From contig NW_027331840.1 in assembly GCF_033568475.1 (NCBI RefSeq), positions 248,001 through 312,000 of the forward strand: DNA of 64,000 nt, read 5' to 3'. Every line of letters begins with the position of its first letter. The first letter of the stretch is position 1. A model generated the notes under the pieces. It was not told the origin of the DNA and did no database searches. It saw nothing but the letters and a program-made list of their open reading frames with translations. The stretch comes from Henckelia pumila (Eukaryota; Streptophyta; Magnoliopsida; Lamiales; Gesneriaceae). The position numbers and the translations under genes are program-made. Below, one piece after another: positions 12,701 to 25,331 of the stretch.

Positions 12701-14149
12701 CCATTTAGGGCATAATGAAATTTGGAAGAGTAAAACAGAAAAAAGACTAGGTTTGGTCCGTGGCTCAGACAGGACATTGAGGAAACACTATTGACACTAG
12801 TAGCTTAGTAAGTGAACATGTGCTTTGAAAAGTCTGAGAAATAAAATAAAACTGAAACATTTTCATGACCAAACCTTATATAAAAGTCTGAGAAATAAAA
12901 TAAAACTGAAACATTTTCATGACCAAACCTTATATTTACTGTGGCTGTATTGCAAGGTAATTGGGAAAAAAAAAAGAAGGTAAACTGAAACATTTTCATG
13001 ACCAAACCTTCTATTTACTAGGTTTCATGCCTCGTTTATAAATGCTGTTTTAGCATGATTCATGCAACTGATATAAGGCGTCAGACAGTAGTGTTCATGT
13101 AGAAGTGTTGGGTGAAGAATTTGTTTTGTTGAAACTGCATGGCACGACCACTTAACCACAGGGTTCACATTTCCATTTGAACATATTCACCTTGTCTTTC
13201 TCATAGAGTATTTTGAGAAGCATGGCTGCAATTATTTTCATTTCAACACTAAACATAATGAATGATTTTGCACCCTTTTGTTAAACCAGGTATGACAAAT
13301 GTGCCGGCTTTTGGGGTGTGATGGGCCACCCTTGTCTTGGCATTGTCATGGTGAGTTCACTGAGTATCTGAAGTTTAATCTTCAGTTCTTAAACTGGCTT
13401 CAAGTTTTTGAATTATCACTATATTTCTATACTGAAGCGTTAGATCTTCAATTCTTGATTAAGTTAGACTGATGTTATGCAGCCAAACATTGAAGAATTC
13501 AACTATCCAATGCCAAAAAATTGTGCTGCTGGAAATACTGGAATTTTCGTTAACGGACGGGAACTTCACCAGAAAGATTTAGATTTGCTTTCTAGCAGAG
13601 GGCTTCCCATCATAAGACAACGGTCTTATAACATTGAGATATCAGGGAAGGTGATCGATGAGCGCACTGGAGAGGAACTAGATCTTGGCAAACTCGCTCC
13701 AACGTAAGAATTACGACTTCTTTCTCGAAATTCCAATTATATATGTATGATCGGAAATTTTTCCACGCAAACAGACATAGGCACCTCTGTATGAATTCAG
13801 GGTTGATTCATCCTACATTTGAGAAAGAGCTTCCAGTCTTTTACCCTTGACTTGTAACTCTTAATTCACATTCCTTTGGTTACATGCTTTCTTGGTTGGC
13901 ATAATTGTATCTCGAAAGCACAGAGAAGTTTCTTGTTAGAGTATCTTTCATCCCTCCGATCTGGAATTGCTTCACACTCTCCCTATACTCTGGTCTGAAA
14001 TATACTAGTCAGGAATAGCTCTACCGATTTCTACGAACGTATTCACTTGTAAACAACCACACACACAAGCTAACAATTCTTGATATTTCGACAGGGTCGA
14101 GAGGGCCAAGCACGGATTCGGCATGAAAGTTCCAAGATATCTTGGTTAA
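9701..14149 (+). CDS. EDR4-like / DUF3133 zinc-ribbon protein
   Basis: Five exons (9701-9836, 10240-12580, 13290-13350, 13483-13703, 14095-14149) join in frame into about 937 residues. The N-terminus has a CPKC...CGGC zinc-binding pair (residues about 19-40, sequence VRCPKCENLLPELPDFPLYQ followed by CGGCGAVL) typical of the ENHANCED DISEASE RESISTANCE 4 family. A predicted coiled coil lies near residues 250-285 (NLENDRAELLRKLDELKDQI). The plant probable zinc-ribbon domain (DUF3133, Pfam PF11331 by recollection) lies near residues 518-568 with CCNC and CGAC pairs. The C-terminal 150 residues include QPGEYWYDKCAGFWGVMGHP and end GFGMKVPRYLG, a region shared with proteins annotated extra-large G-protein-like. 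EDR4 of Arabidopsis limits EDR1 signalling and salicylate-dependent defence; whether this member does so is unknown. The ATG at 9701 is chosen because the zinc motif follows at once. Confidence 0.88.
12829..13017 (+). repeat. Tandem repeat in intron 2 of the EDR4-like gene
   Basis: A unit of about 52-55 bp with the core actgaaacattttcatgac is present twice almost exactly (about 12829-12880 and 12884-12935). A third, shorter copy with a variable front follows at about 12980-13017. It lies wholly in the intron between exons 2 and 3. Nothing suggests a coding role. Confidence 0.85.
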
Positions 14150-14616
14150 CTGCTGCATAAGATGCGAGGCTTCCCAGAACGTTCTGAGTTGTTTACATGA
14201 TACAAACTATTTTGTCATAGTTTGATTACCTCAAGAAGTTCACCTATGTTATATCTGTTATCAGTTGCATATGTGATATATTAGTATATTTTTTTGTCCG
14301 TGTTTATTGCGATTCGTGGGATGAAAACAAATGCTGTATTTAATTTGATTTCTGCAACATGGTATTCATTGTATACAAGTGAACTCTTGAGCGGGTGAAT
14401 CAGTATTTTAAGACGGGCTGTAAATTGAAAGTGTGTTTTTGGGCTTTTTTCTGGAGCCCGTAATATTATATTTTATCGGATGCTTGAACCCGGCCCAACA
14501 CAAACTCATATCCGATTATATCAAAATCGGGTCGGATACTACCGAAATAATTCGGGTACACGAATACTGCTGCTATATAAGCAGCAGGCATCCGCCGCCG
14601 TTCCTCGGGAGGGAAT
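14150..14616 (+). promoter_or_regulatory. Short spacer with TATA box of the MADS-box gene
   Basis: The first 250 bases are probably 3' UTR of the EDR4-like gene. A good TATA box (tatataa, 14574-14580) sits inside a small inverted repeat, gctgctatataagcagc. It is only about 40 bases before the first ATG of the MADS gene, so the 5' leader would be very short. The second in-frame ATG at 14629 would leave a more usual leader. Confidence 0.6.
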
Positions 14617-15123
14617 ATGAGTCCTGCGATGTCGAAAAATCGTCCCAGAAGAGTGAAGGATTGCGAGGAAATCAAGGAACCCAGAAAGAAGAGAAGGATG
14701 GGGATCAAGCTGATCGAGAACAGAGAGGCGCTGCACACGACCTTCACAAAACGGCGTCAAGGCCTCTTCAAGAAGGCCACTGAATTATGCGACAACTTCG
14801 CGGCCCAGACGGCGGTCATCGCTTTCTCTAGTTCCGGCAACGTCTACGTCCAAGGAGATCCTAAATTCGACCCGCTTTTGAAGCGCTACCTCGCCGATCC
14901 CACTACTTCCGTGGCGGCGGCTTACAATGGTGTGAATGGAGGAGGGGTCGTGGTGGCAGCGATGACGAACTCGGAGAATAGAATTAACGAAGCTTTGGGG
15001 AAGGGGGAGTCGGCATGGGATAGGGTTACTATGAATTTAGGGTTGAGTGAGCTTGACGACATGGAGACGGCTATGAAATATGTGAAAAGCAAGGTGAAGA
15101 TGCGCGAATGTCTGCAGAACTAG
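14617..15123 (+). CDS. Type I (M-alpha, AGL62-like) MADS-box transcription factor
   Basis: One uninterrupted exon encodes 168 residues. A MADS DNA-binding domain occupies about residues 27-86: RRMGIKLIENREALHTTFTK, then RRQGLFKKATELC and an IAFSSSGNVY core. There is no keratin-like K domain, and the gene has no intron; both are marks of type I MADS genes. Spelling of the domain (KATELC, FSSSG, followed by a D/P-rich linker) is closest to the M-alpha group of AGL62, AGL61 and relatives, which act as heterodimers in female gametophyte and endosperm. At 168 residues it is somewhat shorter than AGL62 (about 300). Start: 14617 is the first ATG; 14629 (MSKNRPRR) is an alternative. It follows the EDR4-like gene on the same strand but has its own TATA box. 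Confidence 0.88.
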   Translation: MSPAMSKNRPRRVKDCEEIKEPRKKRRMGIKLIENREALHTTFTKRRQGLFKKATELCDNFAAQTAVIAFSSSGNVYVQGDPKFDPLLKRYLADPTTSVAAAYNGVNGGGVVVAAMTNSENRINEALGKGESAWDRVTMNLGLSELDDMETAMKYVKSKVKMRECLQN

Positions 15124-15946
15124 ATTTACTGTCGGATTCCAGTGAGGCCATCTTCCAATTATTAAAGTTTTGATTTTTTTCTTGGAGAAGTAACTGATGG
15201 ATATTGATACTTAGTATCTGCAGATAGAATCAGAGTTACAACGATGAGTAATGAGAATATGGATCAAGAGCATTTGTATGCGTAAAAGATCGATTGCAAC
15301 ACAGAACTATCATATATAATCTAGAGAAGCATGTCGAATTATGAATAATCCATGCATAATTGAAGGAAGTAACATGTCACCTCCATTGTTACTATTAGCT
15401 GGAGGTGTATATCTAATCTACTTCTTAGGATGATTAAAATATGATCCGAATCTTTATTATCAATGGATAATGGTGAAATGTGATTATCCCTTGTGATTTT
15501 CATGAAGATTTGCTCAAGGCTTATGGTAGTTATCTCATTTTTGCAGCTTTAACTTCGAAATTTTCGGAACTTGCTTTGTTTATCCGTTCAGATGTTATGA
15601 TTTATTGGTTCCTGATTGGTAATCTTACAGCATTTTGTGCTCTGATCTTTGACTCAATCCACATTTAGAATGTTGCTTAAGAGGATATTATAATGCCTTT
15701 TCTTTTTTTCTTTTTGGTTGAGTTTCTAGATATGAACACTTAAATTTGAACTAGTAACTTTAGAAGCTTGTTCTTCCTGGTAAATGACAAAAAGTAAAGA
15801 AAGAACTACGAACACTGAATATATATATATATATTCTAAACCCATAACATAGAACATTATATGCTAGAATGATCTTCCTCGGATTTTAAACCCTTCAGAG
15901 ACCATACACCAGGGAAGTAGAACGGCCACTTTATTTCCTATAATTT
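15124..15946. other. Spacer between the converging MADS and WRKY genes
   Basis: No gene is seen. It should contain the 3' UTR of the MADS gene on the left and of the WRKY gene on the right. A short (AT)n run lies near 15820. Confidence 0.6.
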
Positions 15947-17414
15947 TCAACATTCAAAGTTCGACTGGGTGAAAAATTCTGTGCTGTGGAATGGGAAGTT
16001 TGGGTCGAGAACAGGATCAATCGAGAACTCCACACCTCCAATCGGGGAATTAGTTGTTGAAGCATGGGCTGACATGATCTCAGCAATATCAGCTTCTGCA
16101 TGCTGCAAATTAGCACCTCCCCAATTGCTCTTCATGGAGTTATAAGTCCCTGTAGTGAAGTAGTTCGACTCTGATGCGGCTGGAGATAAAAACAGTGACG
16201 AATATGTTCCTGAATATGTGCTCTGGTGGTGGTTTCCATCAACAAGATCAGATAATGGAAAATAGCAGTTTTCGCTGTCATAGGAACCAAATGTTGATGG
16301 AAAAGAGAAGTGGACCGGTGTTTCATCATTGTTTAAATCCTCAGTGTTGACTCTGAGGTTAGATTTCAAGCTAGAAAGTGTCTGGTTCAGCTGTTGTGGT
16401 TGAGGATGACAGTTAGAAATAATATCACGTTTCACCTCTTGTTTCTCAGGTGATGCTGGTGGTGGGACTGCAACAGTGGAGTGGTTGCAAGTGTGTGTTC
16501 CTCTGTAGGTGATATCGAATACGGTCGGATCATCATCAGATCTTTGCACTTGCTTCGTTGCCCAACAATCTTGAACCAGACGGTACGTACATCTGTAGTA
16601 GCTCCTACAAAATAGATCCACTTGCATCAGTTTTGTTCGGACAAGAACAATATCATATAGGAACAAGATCCACAAGCCAATACTCCAGAGTCAAATATCT
16701 CTCATATTTAGAGGTGTATCTAGAAATTCGAGGGAACAGTTGTCCACCTTGCCCCTCTGCTTGATCACCCCTCTTCTTGTGTAAAGAAGACACCTATTGA
16801 GTACAAGTGTGCACGTGTCTTTAGTGAATGAATGCGTTTCTAGTTGGAAACAGAGAGTATACCTTGGATATTTGGCTCCCAAGATGTCCTTTTGTCCATA
16901 CTTTCTCCAACTAAATCCATCGTCAGTAGGGCCTTCGAGTCCACTTTCAGAGTTAACTTTCACTTGTTCTGTCCAAGTGGGCTGCAGCTTTCTGTTATAT
17001 TAAATCGAGTAACAGAATCAACACACACGCGCGCACAAACAAACAAATAATGTCTACCAAATTCCCATCTCTAATTGAATTTCACCTTTTCTTTGAGGGA
17101 TTTACGTAATCCTGATGATCCCCGAGATTCTTGTTCAGACCCTCACTTCTTGGACTTCCATCAACCGATACGGAAGACTCGGGCGCAACTGATGTTGGCG
17201 CCGTCGCCACAACTTGATCTTGCTGTTTCGATCCCGTCCATTTCAGAATCAGCAGAGCCTTTTCATAAGAAGACAAAATCCTCTGCATCAGCAAGTCTTG
17301 AGCTTGGTTTTGAGAAGTCGTGCACAGATGAAATCGAAGCTGCTTCGTTTTCTCCATTCCTTGAGTGAGCTCATTGACAAGTGTCTGATATTCCCAGTTT
17401 ACAGGACTCTCCAT
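15947..17414 (-). CDS. Group III WRKY transcription factor (WRKY41/53-like)
   Basis: Three exons on the minus strand (17414-17086, 16991-16863, 16604-15947) join into 371 residues. The N-terminus (WEYQTLVNELTQGMEKTKQL ... ILSSYEKALLILKW) is the conserved leader of WRKY41/53/30/46-type proteins. The single WRKY domain reads SWRKYGQKDILGAKYPR, with the intron at the usual group III position, directly before SYYRC. The zinc finger is C-X7-C-X23-H-X-C, which defines group III. The C-terminal half is Ser/Thr/Asn-rich, as expected for an activation region. Members of this clade control senescence, salicylate responses and defence, and bind TTGAC W-boxes, often in their own promoters. Four W-box cores lie in the 1.25 kb upstream. 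Sure of family, less sure which of the paralogues it matches. Confidence 0.93.
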
Positions 17415-19059
17415 TTCTTGTTTTTTTCCCCCCCTGCCTATTCTTGTATAGGAAATATGGATTTGTCTTGGAACAAATCTCAGTTCATTTTAAGAAAGAC
17501 TAGGATCTGGAAAGTTCAGAAAATTAGGTAACTGGATAAAACAGCATACATAGGACTAATTGTGGGCTATTTTCAATTTTTTTAAGGCCGTTATTTCTGC
17601 TGTGAAATGGGTTGTTTTGGATGTTATATTTATAGGAAAGGAGAAGAAGGGGTGTAGGCATATGTGTAAAGGAGACGCTGTGGAAGCTTTTGAATTTAAA
17701 GAAACCTGAGAAAAGAAAAGAGTGAATGAAGAGTTGAATTTTGACTGAGAAACCGAGTTTTTTTTCTGCGTGGACCAATCTTTGGTCATAAATCTCATTC
17801 ATAAATGGGGATAGTTAGGAGAGTAGCAAAAAGTCAAGCGCAGACCAATTCAAACCTTTAAAACATCTCTTTTCCGTATTACACTTTCTGTAGAGTAACA
17901 CAAACGTCTCGCATCCATCGATTCAAGCATAATATGAAGTTATTGTATTAAATTCAATATTTTATTTGTAATTCTTTTGAAATTGCAAAAAAATCACCGT
18001 GTATCTCGTCAAGATTCACTAAATTATCTCTCCTAAATTATTTTGTGATTTCTTGAGTGTCAAGAAGCATAAGATAATAATTAAATTAATGTACTTGGTG
18101 GAAAAGTTTCGAGTCATTAATTAAGTTAAATAAGATTTGACTCGAGAAATTAAAAAAATTCGCTCGACAATAAAATATTTCTGTCTTGTGATAAGCTAGT
18201 GGGCGAAAGCATGTGTAAGAGACAAACAAGACCTATAATAAAATAGAGTGGAAGGTTCAAGTGCTGACCAATTCAAAACTGAAAAAAGGATCATGTGGGG
18301 GAAGAAAATAGAGTCAAATATTACAATTTTGAAGAAAGTGATGGATTTTATAATAAGGCATGAAGAATCTTCAAATGCCGCGTTATTTGTATCATTGAGT
18401 AAATGAGAGGGCCTCAATTGGTGGGTGTGTTCACTGTTTCCCTACTTGTCACGACGTCGTTTTGTACATGTAAATGAATCAATGAAATTACAATATCTAC
18501 GTGATGAACCAGAAAGTTGAATTCAAGGACTATGTTTTCTTAAATTTATAAATCAACCTTATATAGTGTTTTTTCTTAGAAGATTGAACTTCTATTGTCA
18601 AATTAGAAATTGATATTTTTGAAAAACCTTAAAAGTTACAACCAAATTCGAAAAAAAGGGGGTCAAACCTATAAATTGTAAATATAGGGACAAAATCCAT
18701 GCAAAATTTATAAAGTTACATAATTTTTCCGGATTAGTTAATTTATAAAATTAAAGCACATTTACCTCATTTGCGAATATTTTGCGTCTGATTTTGAAAA
18801 ACGTACGGTGGTATAGTTAAACGGCAAGTTTTTTGTTTGGGAACAATGAAGTAATTCATCTCATAAATTATTTGAAAATAAAATAACCATTACGAAGAGG
18901 AAAGGTTAAGCCGACGAGTGAACTTGTTTGAATACAACAAATCAGCCTAATAATTTGGTACCTGAGAATACGATAAGACGTGATCGAAAACGATTTTGTC
19001 TTGTGCGCATTTCATTTACAAGTTGGATTGTTTCTCTTATTTCTTCTAGAAGAGGTATG

Positions 19060-19100
<41 letters not shown>

Positions 19101-19255
19101 TTATTATTATTATTGTTATTATTATTATTATTATTTTCTTGAGGATAATAAGAGGTATGTATTTATGTGGAGGGAATAAACATCAACTTTGAATAAGTTT
19201 GTAGGAAGCTAATGTTCGATCACAATTTTGCAAAATGGCATCCAAAATCTGTTTC
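17415..19255 (-). promoter_or_regulatory. Upstream region of the WRKY gene with W-boxes; ATT microsatellite at far end
   Basis: W-box cores TTGAC(C/T) occur at about 17832-17837, 18312-18317 and 18661-18666 (minus strand) and 18137-18142 (plus strand). Such clusters are usual in promoters of defence WRKY genes and fit self- or cross-regulation, but TTGAC is short and some copies will be chance. A GACGTC palindrome lies near 18452. A long interrupted (ATT)n microsatellite occupies about 19063-19135. No gene is seen. Confidence 0.55.
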
Positions 19256-19537
19256 TGTTGTGAAAAAGTAAAAATTTACGGTAAAAAGTAAAAACTCAAA
19301 AACTCAAAATTTATCAAATTCTACACTTTATAAAATTTTTCTCTCTTCACAATTGTGTTTTTCTACACAAATGGAGAGACCTATTTATAGATCTCAATTG
19401 GAGATTAGTCAAAAATTAATACATCATTAATTACATCATCACACACTAATTTTCAATATTTTACAACTCAATTTTCAACTTTCAACCTTCAACATTCAAC
19501 AATAAATAATAATATATATTTATATATATTTTCAACA
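19256..19537 (-). repeat. LTR of the copia element (3' LTR in element orientation)
   Basis: 282 bp, starts TGTTGTGAAA and ends TTTTCAACA. It is identical to the copy at 25332-25613 apart from one difference that I can see. The polypurine tract lies immediately inside it. Confidence 0.95.
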
Positions 19538-22500
19538 CTCCCCCTTGTGATGATGATCATGATAGAATGACTATCTCCATTACGTGTTGTATACTGCCTC
19601 GTTAAAAACCTTACTAGGAAAAACCCATTGGGACAAAAATCATAGTAAGGAAAAAAGAGTGCAGCCACGTAAACTCCCCCTGATGTCAACATGAATGATT
19701 CTTCACATATTTCGTAGATTGCGCATCCCAATATTATAAATGTGTTTTCTGAATATCGCCGTGGGAAGTGCCTTTGTGAAGAGATCGGATGAGTTCTCAC
19801 TTGATTGAATGTAACAGATATCAATATCTTTATTCTTCTCCAGCTCTTGAGTGTATGCAAAGAATTTAGGAGGAATATGTTTAGTTCTGTCACTTTTGAT
19901 GTATCCTTCTTTCATTTGGGCAACACATGCGGCATTATCTTCATACAGTGTGATTGGATTCTTGTCCACTGATAATCCGCAAGAAGTTTGGATATGCCGA
20001 GTCATTGATTTAAGCCAGACACATTCACGGCTTGCTTCATGTAGTGCAATAATCTCGGCATGATTTGATGAAGTTGTAACAAGTGTTTGTTTCTGTGATC
20101 GCCAAGAGATTGCAGTGCCTCCACGAGTAAATACATATCCGGTTTGGGAACGTGTCTTATGTGGATCAGATAAGTATCCAGCATCAGCATAACCAATTAT
20201 TCTCTGATTTGTATCTTTTGGATACAAAAGTCCCAAATCCGTCGTTCCTCGTAAATAACGGAATATATGTTTAATTCCGTTCCAGTGCCTCTTCGTTGGA
20301 CATGAACTGAATCTTGCCAATAAATTTACTGCAAAAGATATGTCTGGTCTAGTGCAATTTGCAAGATATATAAGGGCACCAATGACACTTAGATATGGTA
20401 CTTCAGGACCAAGAACAACTTCATCATCTTCACATGGACGAAATGGATCCTTTTCTATATTCAATGATCTGACAACCATTGGAGTACTTAAAGGATTTGA
20501 TTGATCCATATTGAAACGTTTAAGGACCTTCTCTGTATAATTAGACTGGTGAACAAAAATTCCACATTCTTTTTGTTCAATTTGTAAACCAAGACAATAC
20601 TTGGTTTTTCCAAGGTCTTTCATTTCAAATTCTTCCTTCAAGTATAACATCACTTCTTGAATTTCTTTATTCGTTCCAATGATGTTTAAATCATCAACAT
20701 ATACAGCAATAATCACGCATCCCGATGTTGCTTTCTTGATGAAAACACAAGGGCATATTGGATCATTTACATATCCCTTTTTCATCAAGTGTTCACTTAG
20801 CCGATTATACCGCATTCGGCCGGATTGCTTTAACTCATACAATGATCTTTGTAATTTCACAGAATAAAATTCTCTGGGTTCTGAACTTTGTGCTTCTAGC
20901 ATCTTAAATCCTTCAGGGATTTTCATGTATATATCACTATCAAGTGATCCGTATAAATAAGCTGTAACAACATCCATTAGACGCATGTCCAAGTTTTCAG
21001 ACACTGCTAAACTGATCAAATACCGAAACGTAATTGCATCCATAACAGGAGAATATGTTTCTTCATAATCAATTCCAGGTCTTTGAGAAAAACCTTGTGC
21101 AACAAGTCGAGCTTTATATCTCACTATTTCATTTTTCTCATTTCTCTTTCGAATAAAAACCCATTTGTACCCAACAGGTTTAACACCTTTAGGTGTAAGG
21201 ACTATAGGTCCAAAAACACTACGTTTATTTAGCGAATTTAATTCAACCTGGATGGCATCTTTCCATTTTGACCAATCCTTTCGAGTTTTGCATTCACCAA
21301 AAGATTTTGGTTCATTATCTTCATTTACGATGTCACATGCCACATTGTACGAAAATATCTCATCAATATCTTGTACATTCTTTCGGTTCCATATTTTTCC
21401 AGTATTAATATAATTGATAGAGATTTCATGATTCTCGTCAGTTTGTGGTTCTGACAGAATATTTTCATCATCGTGTGTTTCTTCTGGAACACCATTTTCT
21501 ATTTTCTGATCATCATTTTTCTCTATGTATTTTCTTTTCCGAGGATTTTTATCCTTTGAACCGATTGGCCTTCCACGCTTCAGGCGTTTTATGACATCAT
21601 GAATGTCTTCATTTTGTTTCTTTGGAATTTCAACTCGAGCAGGGGCATTTACAGCAGGTATATATGATTTTGTTACCCCTTTTGTGTCTACAAATGCATC
21701 TGGCATTTGATTTGCTATTCTTTGCAAATGCACAATTTGCTGTACATCTTTATCACATTGTTTAGTTCTAGGATCCAAATGTAATAATGATGGTACATAT
21801 CATGTGATTTTTTTTTCGATGTGTTTCTTTTCTCCCCCTAACATTGGGAAGTTATTTTCATCAAAATGACAATCAGCAAACCGTGCTGTAAACACATCGC
21901 CTGTCTGAGCCTCAAGATATCTAATGATTGATGGACTATCATAGCCGATATAAATACCATTCTTTCTTTGAGGTCCCATTTTTGTTCTTTGAGGTGGTGC
22001 AATAGGCACATACACCATACATCCAAAAATTCTCAAATGAGAAATATCTGGTTCTTTGCCAAATACAAGCTGCAATGGGGAGTGTTTATGATATGCACTT
22101 GGCCTGATGCGAATCAATGCAGCAGCATGTAAAATTGCATGTCCCCATATAGAAATAGGGAGTTTCGTTCTCATAATCATTGGTCTAGCAATCAACTGCA
22201 GACGTTTAATCAATGATTCAGCTAATCCATTTTGTGTATGAACATGAGCTACAGGATGTTCAACAGTAATTCCCATCGACATACAATAGTCGTTAAAAGT
22301 CTGGGAAGTAAATTCTCCAGCATTATCAAGTCTTATTTTCTTGATCGTATATTCGGGAAATTGATTCCGCAATTTTATTATTTGAGCCATCAATTTTGCA
22401 AATGCCACATTCCGAGTGGACAATAAACATACATGTGACCATCTGCTAGAGGCATCGATCAATACCATAAAGTATCGAAATGGTCCACATGGTGGATGAA

Positions 22501-24749
22501 TTGGCCCACAAATATCACCTTGAATACGTTCAAGAAATATGGGTGATTCCTTTTGGATTTTAGCTGGTGATGGTCTTATAATAAGTTTCCCCAGAGAACA
22601 TGCCTTACACTGAAACTTATTATTCTGAAAGATCTTCTGGTCTTTCAGTGGATGACCACTTGTATTTTCTATAATCCTTCGCATCATTATTGAACCAGGA
22701 TGTCCCAATCGATCATGCCAATTTGTTAGTATTGAAGAATTTCCAATAACCATATTTGATTCGATTGGACTTATATGTGTATAATGCAATCCAATAGGGA
22801 GCATTGATAATTTCTCAACTACATATTTCTTTCCTGATTTATATGTAGTAAGACACATATATTTCTCATTTCCTTCGGTTATTGTTTCCGTATCATAACC
22901 ATGAGAATATATATCATTAAAACTCAACAAATTTCTTTGTGATCGTGGTGAATATAAAGCACTATTTATCAAAAATTTTGTACCATTAGGTAACAAAAAT
23001 TGTGCTTTGCCACATCCTTCAATCAAGTCTACAGGACCTGATATTGTATTCACCATTGTTTTTGTTGGTTTTAATTCCAAGAAATATTTTTCATTTCTGA
23101 GGATAGTGTGCGTTGTACCACTATCTGGTATGCAAACTTCCAGTGCATTATTTCCATCTTTGATCATAGCATTTTCCATAATGATCTTCAAAAACAATAT
23201 GCAATAAAATGAATTAAGAAAGATACATGCAAATTATAATATGTTTTATAATATAAAAATTACATTGTTACATTCTTTTCCCACCAGTACATTTAATCAA
23301 TATCTTCGAAATCATTCAAAAAGTAGGCAGCATCTAAATTCATTGAACCACTTGCATGGTCAATGTTTTCAGTAAAATTGGTCTCTTTTTCTTTCCCCTT
23401 TATTGAATCTTTATAGAGCTTACACAGATGCTCAGGGGCTCGACAAGTTCTTGACCAATGTCCTGGAGTGCCACATCTATAACAAACACTCTCAGTTCTT
23501 TTTGGATGATTTTCATTTTCACCCGTATTATCATGCTGCCTCTTTTGTGGGTGGTTCGTGACGTTCCTTTGAGATGAGTTATTGAAATAACTATCTCTTT
23601 TATTTTCAAATCCACGGCCTCGACCACGACCGCGATCATTTCTACGCCCACGTCCACGCCCACGTCCTCGTCCACGACCTCGACCAAAATCTTGTCTATA
23701 TCTTTGATTTTGGTTTTCATTTTTACTTACGACATTTGCTTCAGGAAATGCCGTTGAACCAGTAGGTCTGGACTGATGATTTCTCATGAGCAATTCATTA
23801 TTCTTTTCTGCCACGAGTAAACATGCGATGAGTTCTGAGTATCTTGAAAATCCACGCACTCTATATTGCTGTTGTAGAGTTATATTTGATGCGTGGAATG
23901 TGGAAAATGTCTTTTCAAGCATTTCCATCTCAGTAATATTATGCCCACAAAATTTCAGCTGTGAGACAATTCGATACATCGCAGAATTATAATCACTCAC
24001 CTTTTTAAAATCTTGGAATCTTAAAGTATTCCATTCATCTCGTGTGGTCGGAAGTATAACTTCCCGTATATGCTCAAAACGTTCTTTTAACCCTTTCCAC
24101 AAAATCATTGGGTCTTTTTCGGTCAAATATTCACATTTCAACCCCTTATCAAGATGTCTGCGTAAAAATATCATCGCTTTTGCTTTATCTTGTGAGGATG
24201 ATATGTTATTTTCTTTGATAGTTTCGTTAAGACCCAATGACTCGAGATGCATTTCTACATCGAGGGTCCATGGCATATAATTCTTTCCGGTTATATCAAG
24301 TGCAATGAATTCGAGTTTCGCCAAGTTCGACATGGTGGTACTAGAAAATAACAATGCATTTTATTAGTTAATTTCCATAAATATGACAATACAAAATAAT
24401 GGAAGAACGTAAATTACAAGTGCGTATACAAATAGAGAAAAAATATGTGTTGGAAAATCGCTGGTGAGTAAAAGACTCGTGAGCATGATGATCATAGTCG
24501 TTATGAAAAATATCCTTATAAATGTCATCATCTCCATCTTCGAAAAAACCGAGGATAAAATATTTTGAGAGAAAGAATGAATTTGGTGTGATTGAAAATG
24601 AGTTTGAGTGAACATATTTATAGGGCAAAAACTAGCCGTTTTGTTACCGTTTGTGACCGTTGGGGGTAAAGAAAAAATTGAGTATGTGTTGAATAAAAAT
24701 TCGTGATAATCATGTAATGCATATAATGATAATCATAATTAAATAATTA

Positions 24750-25060
24750 TGTATATCATATCACATTATTATAAGGTCAGTGTCGTAGACAGCCTTTTAT
24801 ATAATGTTGTGAAATTATACCAATATAGTTAGTATAAAGTCAGGTATAGTATATCATATCACATTATTATAAGATCGGTGTCGTAGACAACCTTTTATAT
24901 AATAACATGAGATTATACAAATATGGTTAGTATATAAATACACAATAATATATATCATATCACGTTATTATAAGGTCAGTGTCATAGACAACCTTTTATA
25001 TAATAACATGAAATTATATATTAATATAGTTAATATATATATACATAATAAATATATATC
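24750..25060 (-). repeat. Tandem repeats in the leader of the copia element
   Basis: Three copies of a unit of about 105 bp, plus a partial fourth, lie between the right LTR and gag. Each has the landmark atcatatcac.ttattataag followed by a gtcgtagaca-type block and ttttatataat. They are diverged by some percent and non-coding. Confidence 0.8.
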
Positions 25061-25331
25061 ACGTTATTGTTTAAAAACCTTAGAGGCTTTTATACTTGTC
25101 GTATCCCTTACCGGGAGTGTGGGATGTCGTCTTAACATCCTCCCAGGATTTATAACAAGTTTTGAAAAAAACTTATTTTTTCATAACATGATATTATATA
25201 TTAATATATACACAATAAAAATATATAAACAGTAAAATAAAAATTCTTACTTGTTGAATATTTTTGACTTCTTCTTGTATTTTGGAGCGTCGAAAAATAT
25301 AGAGAACCTTCGAGCGATCGTGCTGATAACG

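Noticed and set aside
13290-14149. C-terminal exons of the EDR4-like gene as a separate extra-large G-protein-like gene
   Set aside because: Splice phases join them seamlessly to exon 2 through the WYDKCAGFWG block, and no promoter or start codon is needed in between.
14433-14783. 116-codon frame overlapping the MADS-box gene
   Set aside because: It is a different frame of the MADS exon; the MADS frame has a complete recognisable domain.
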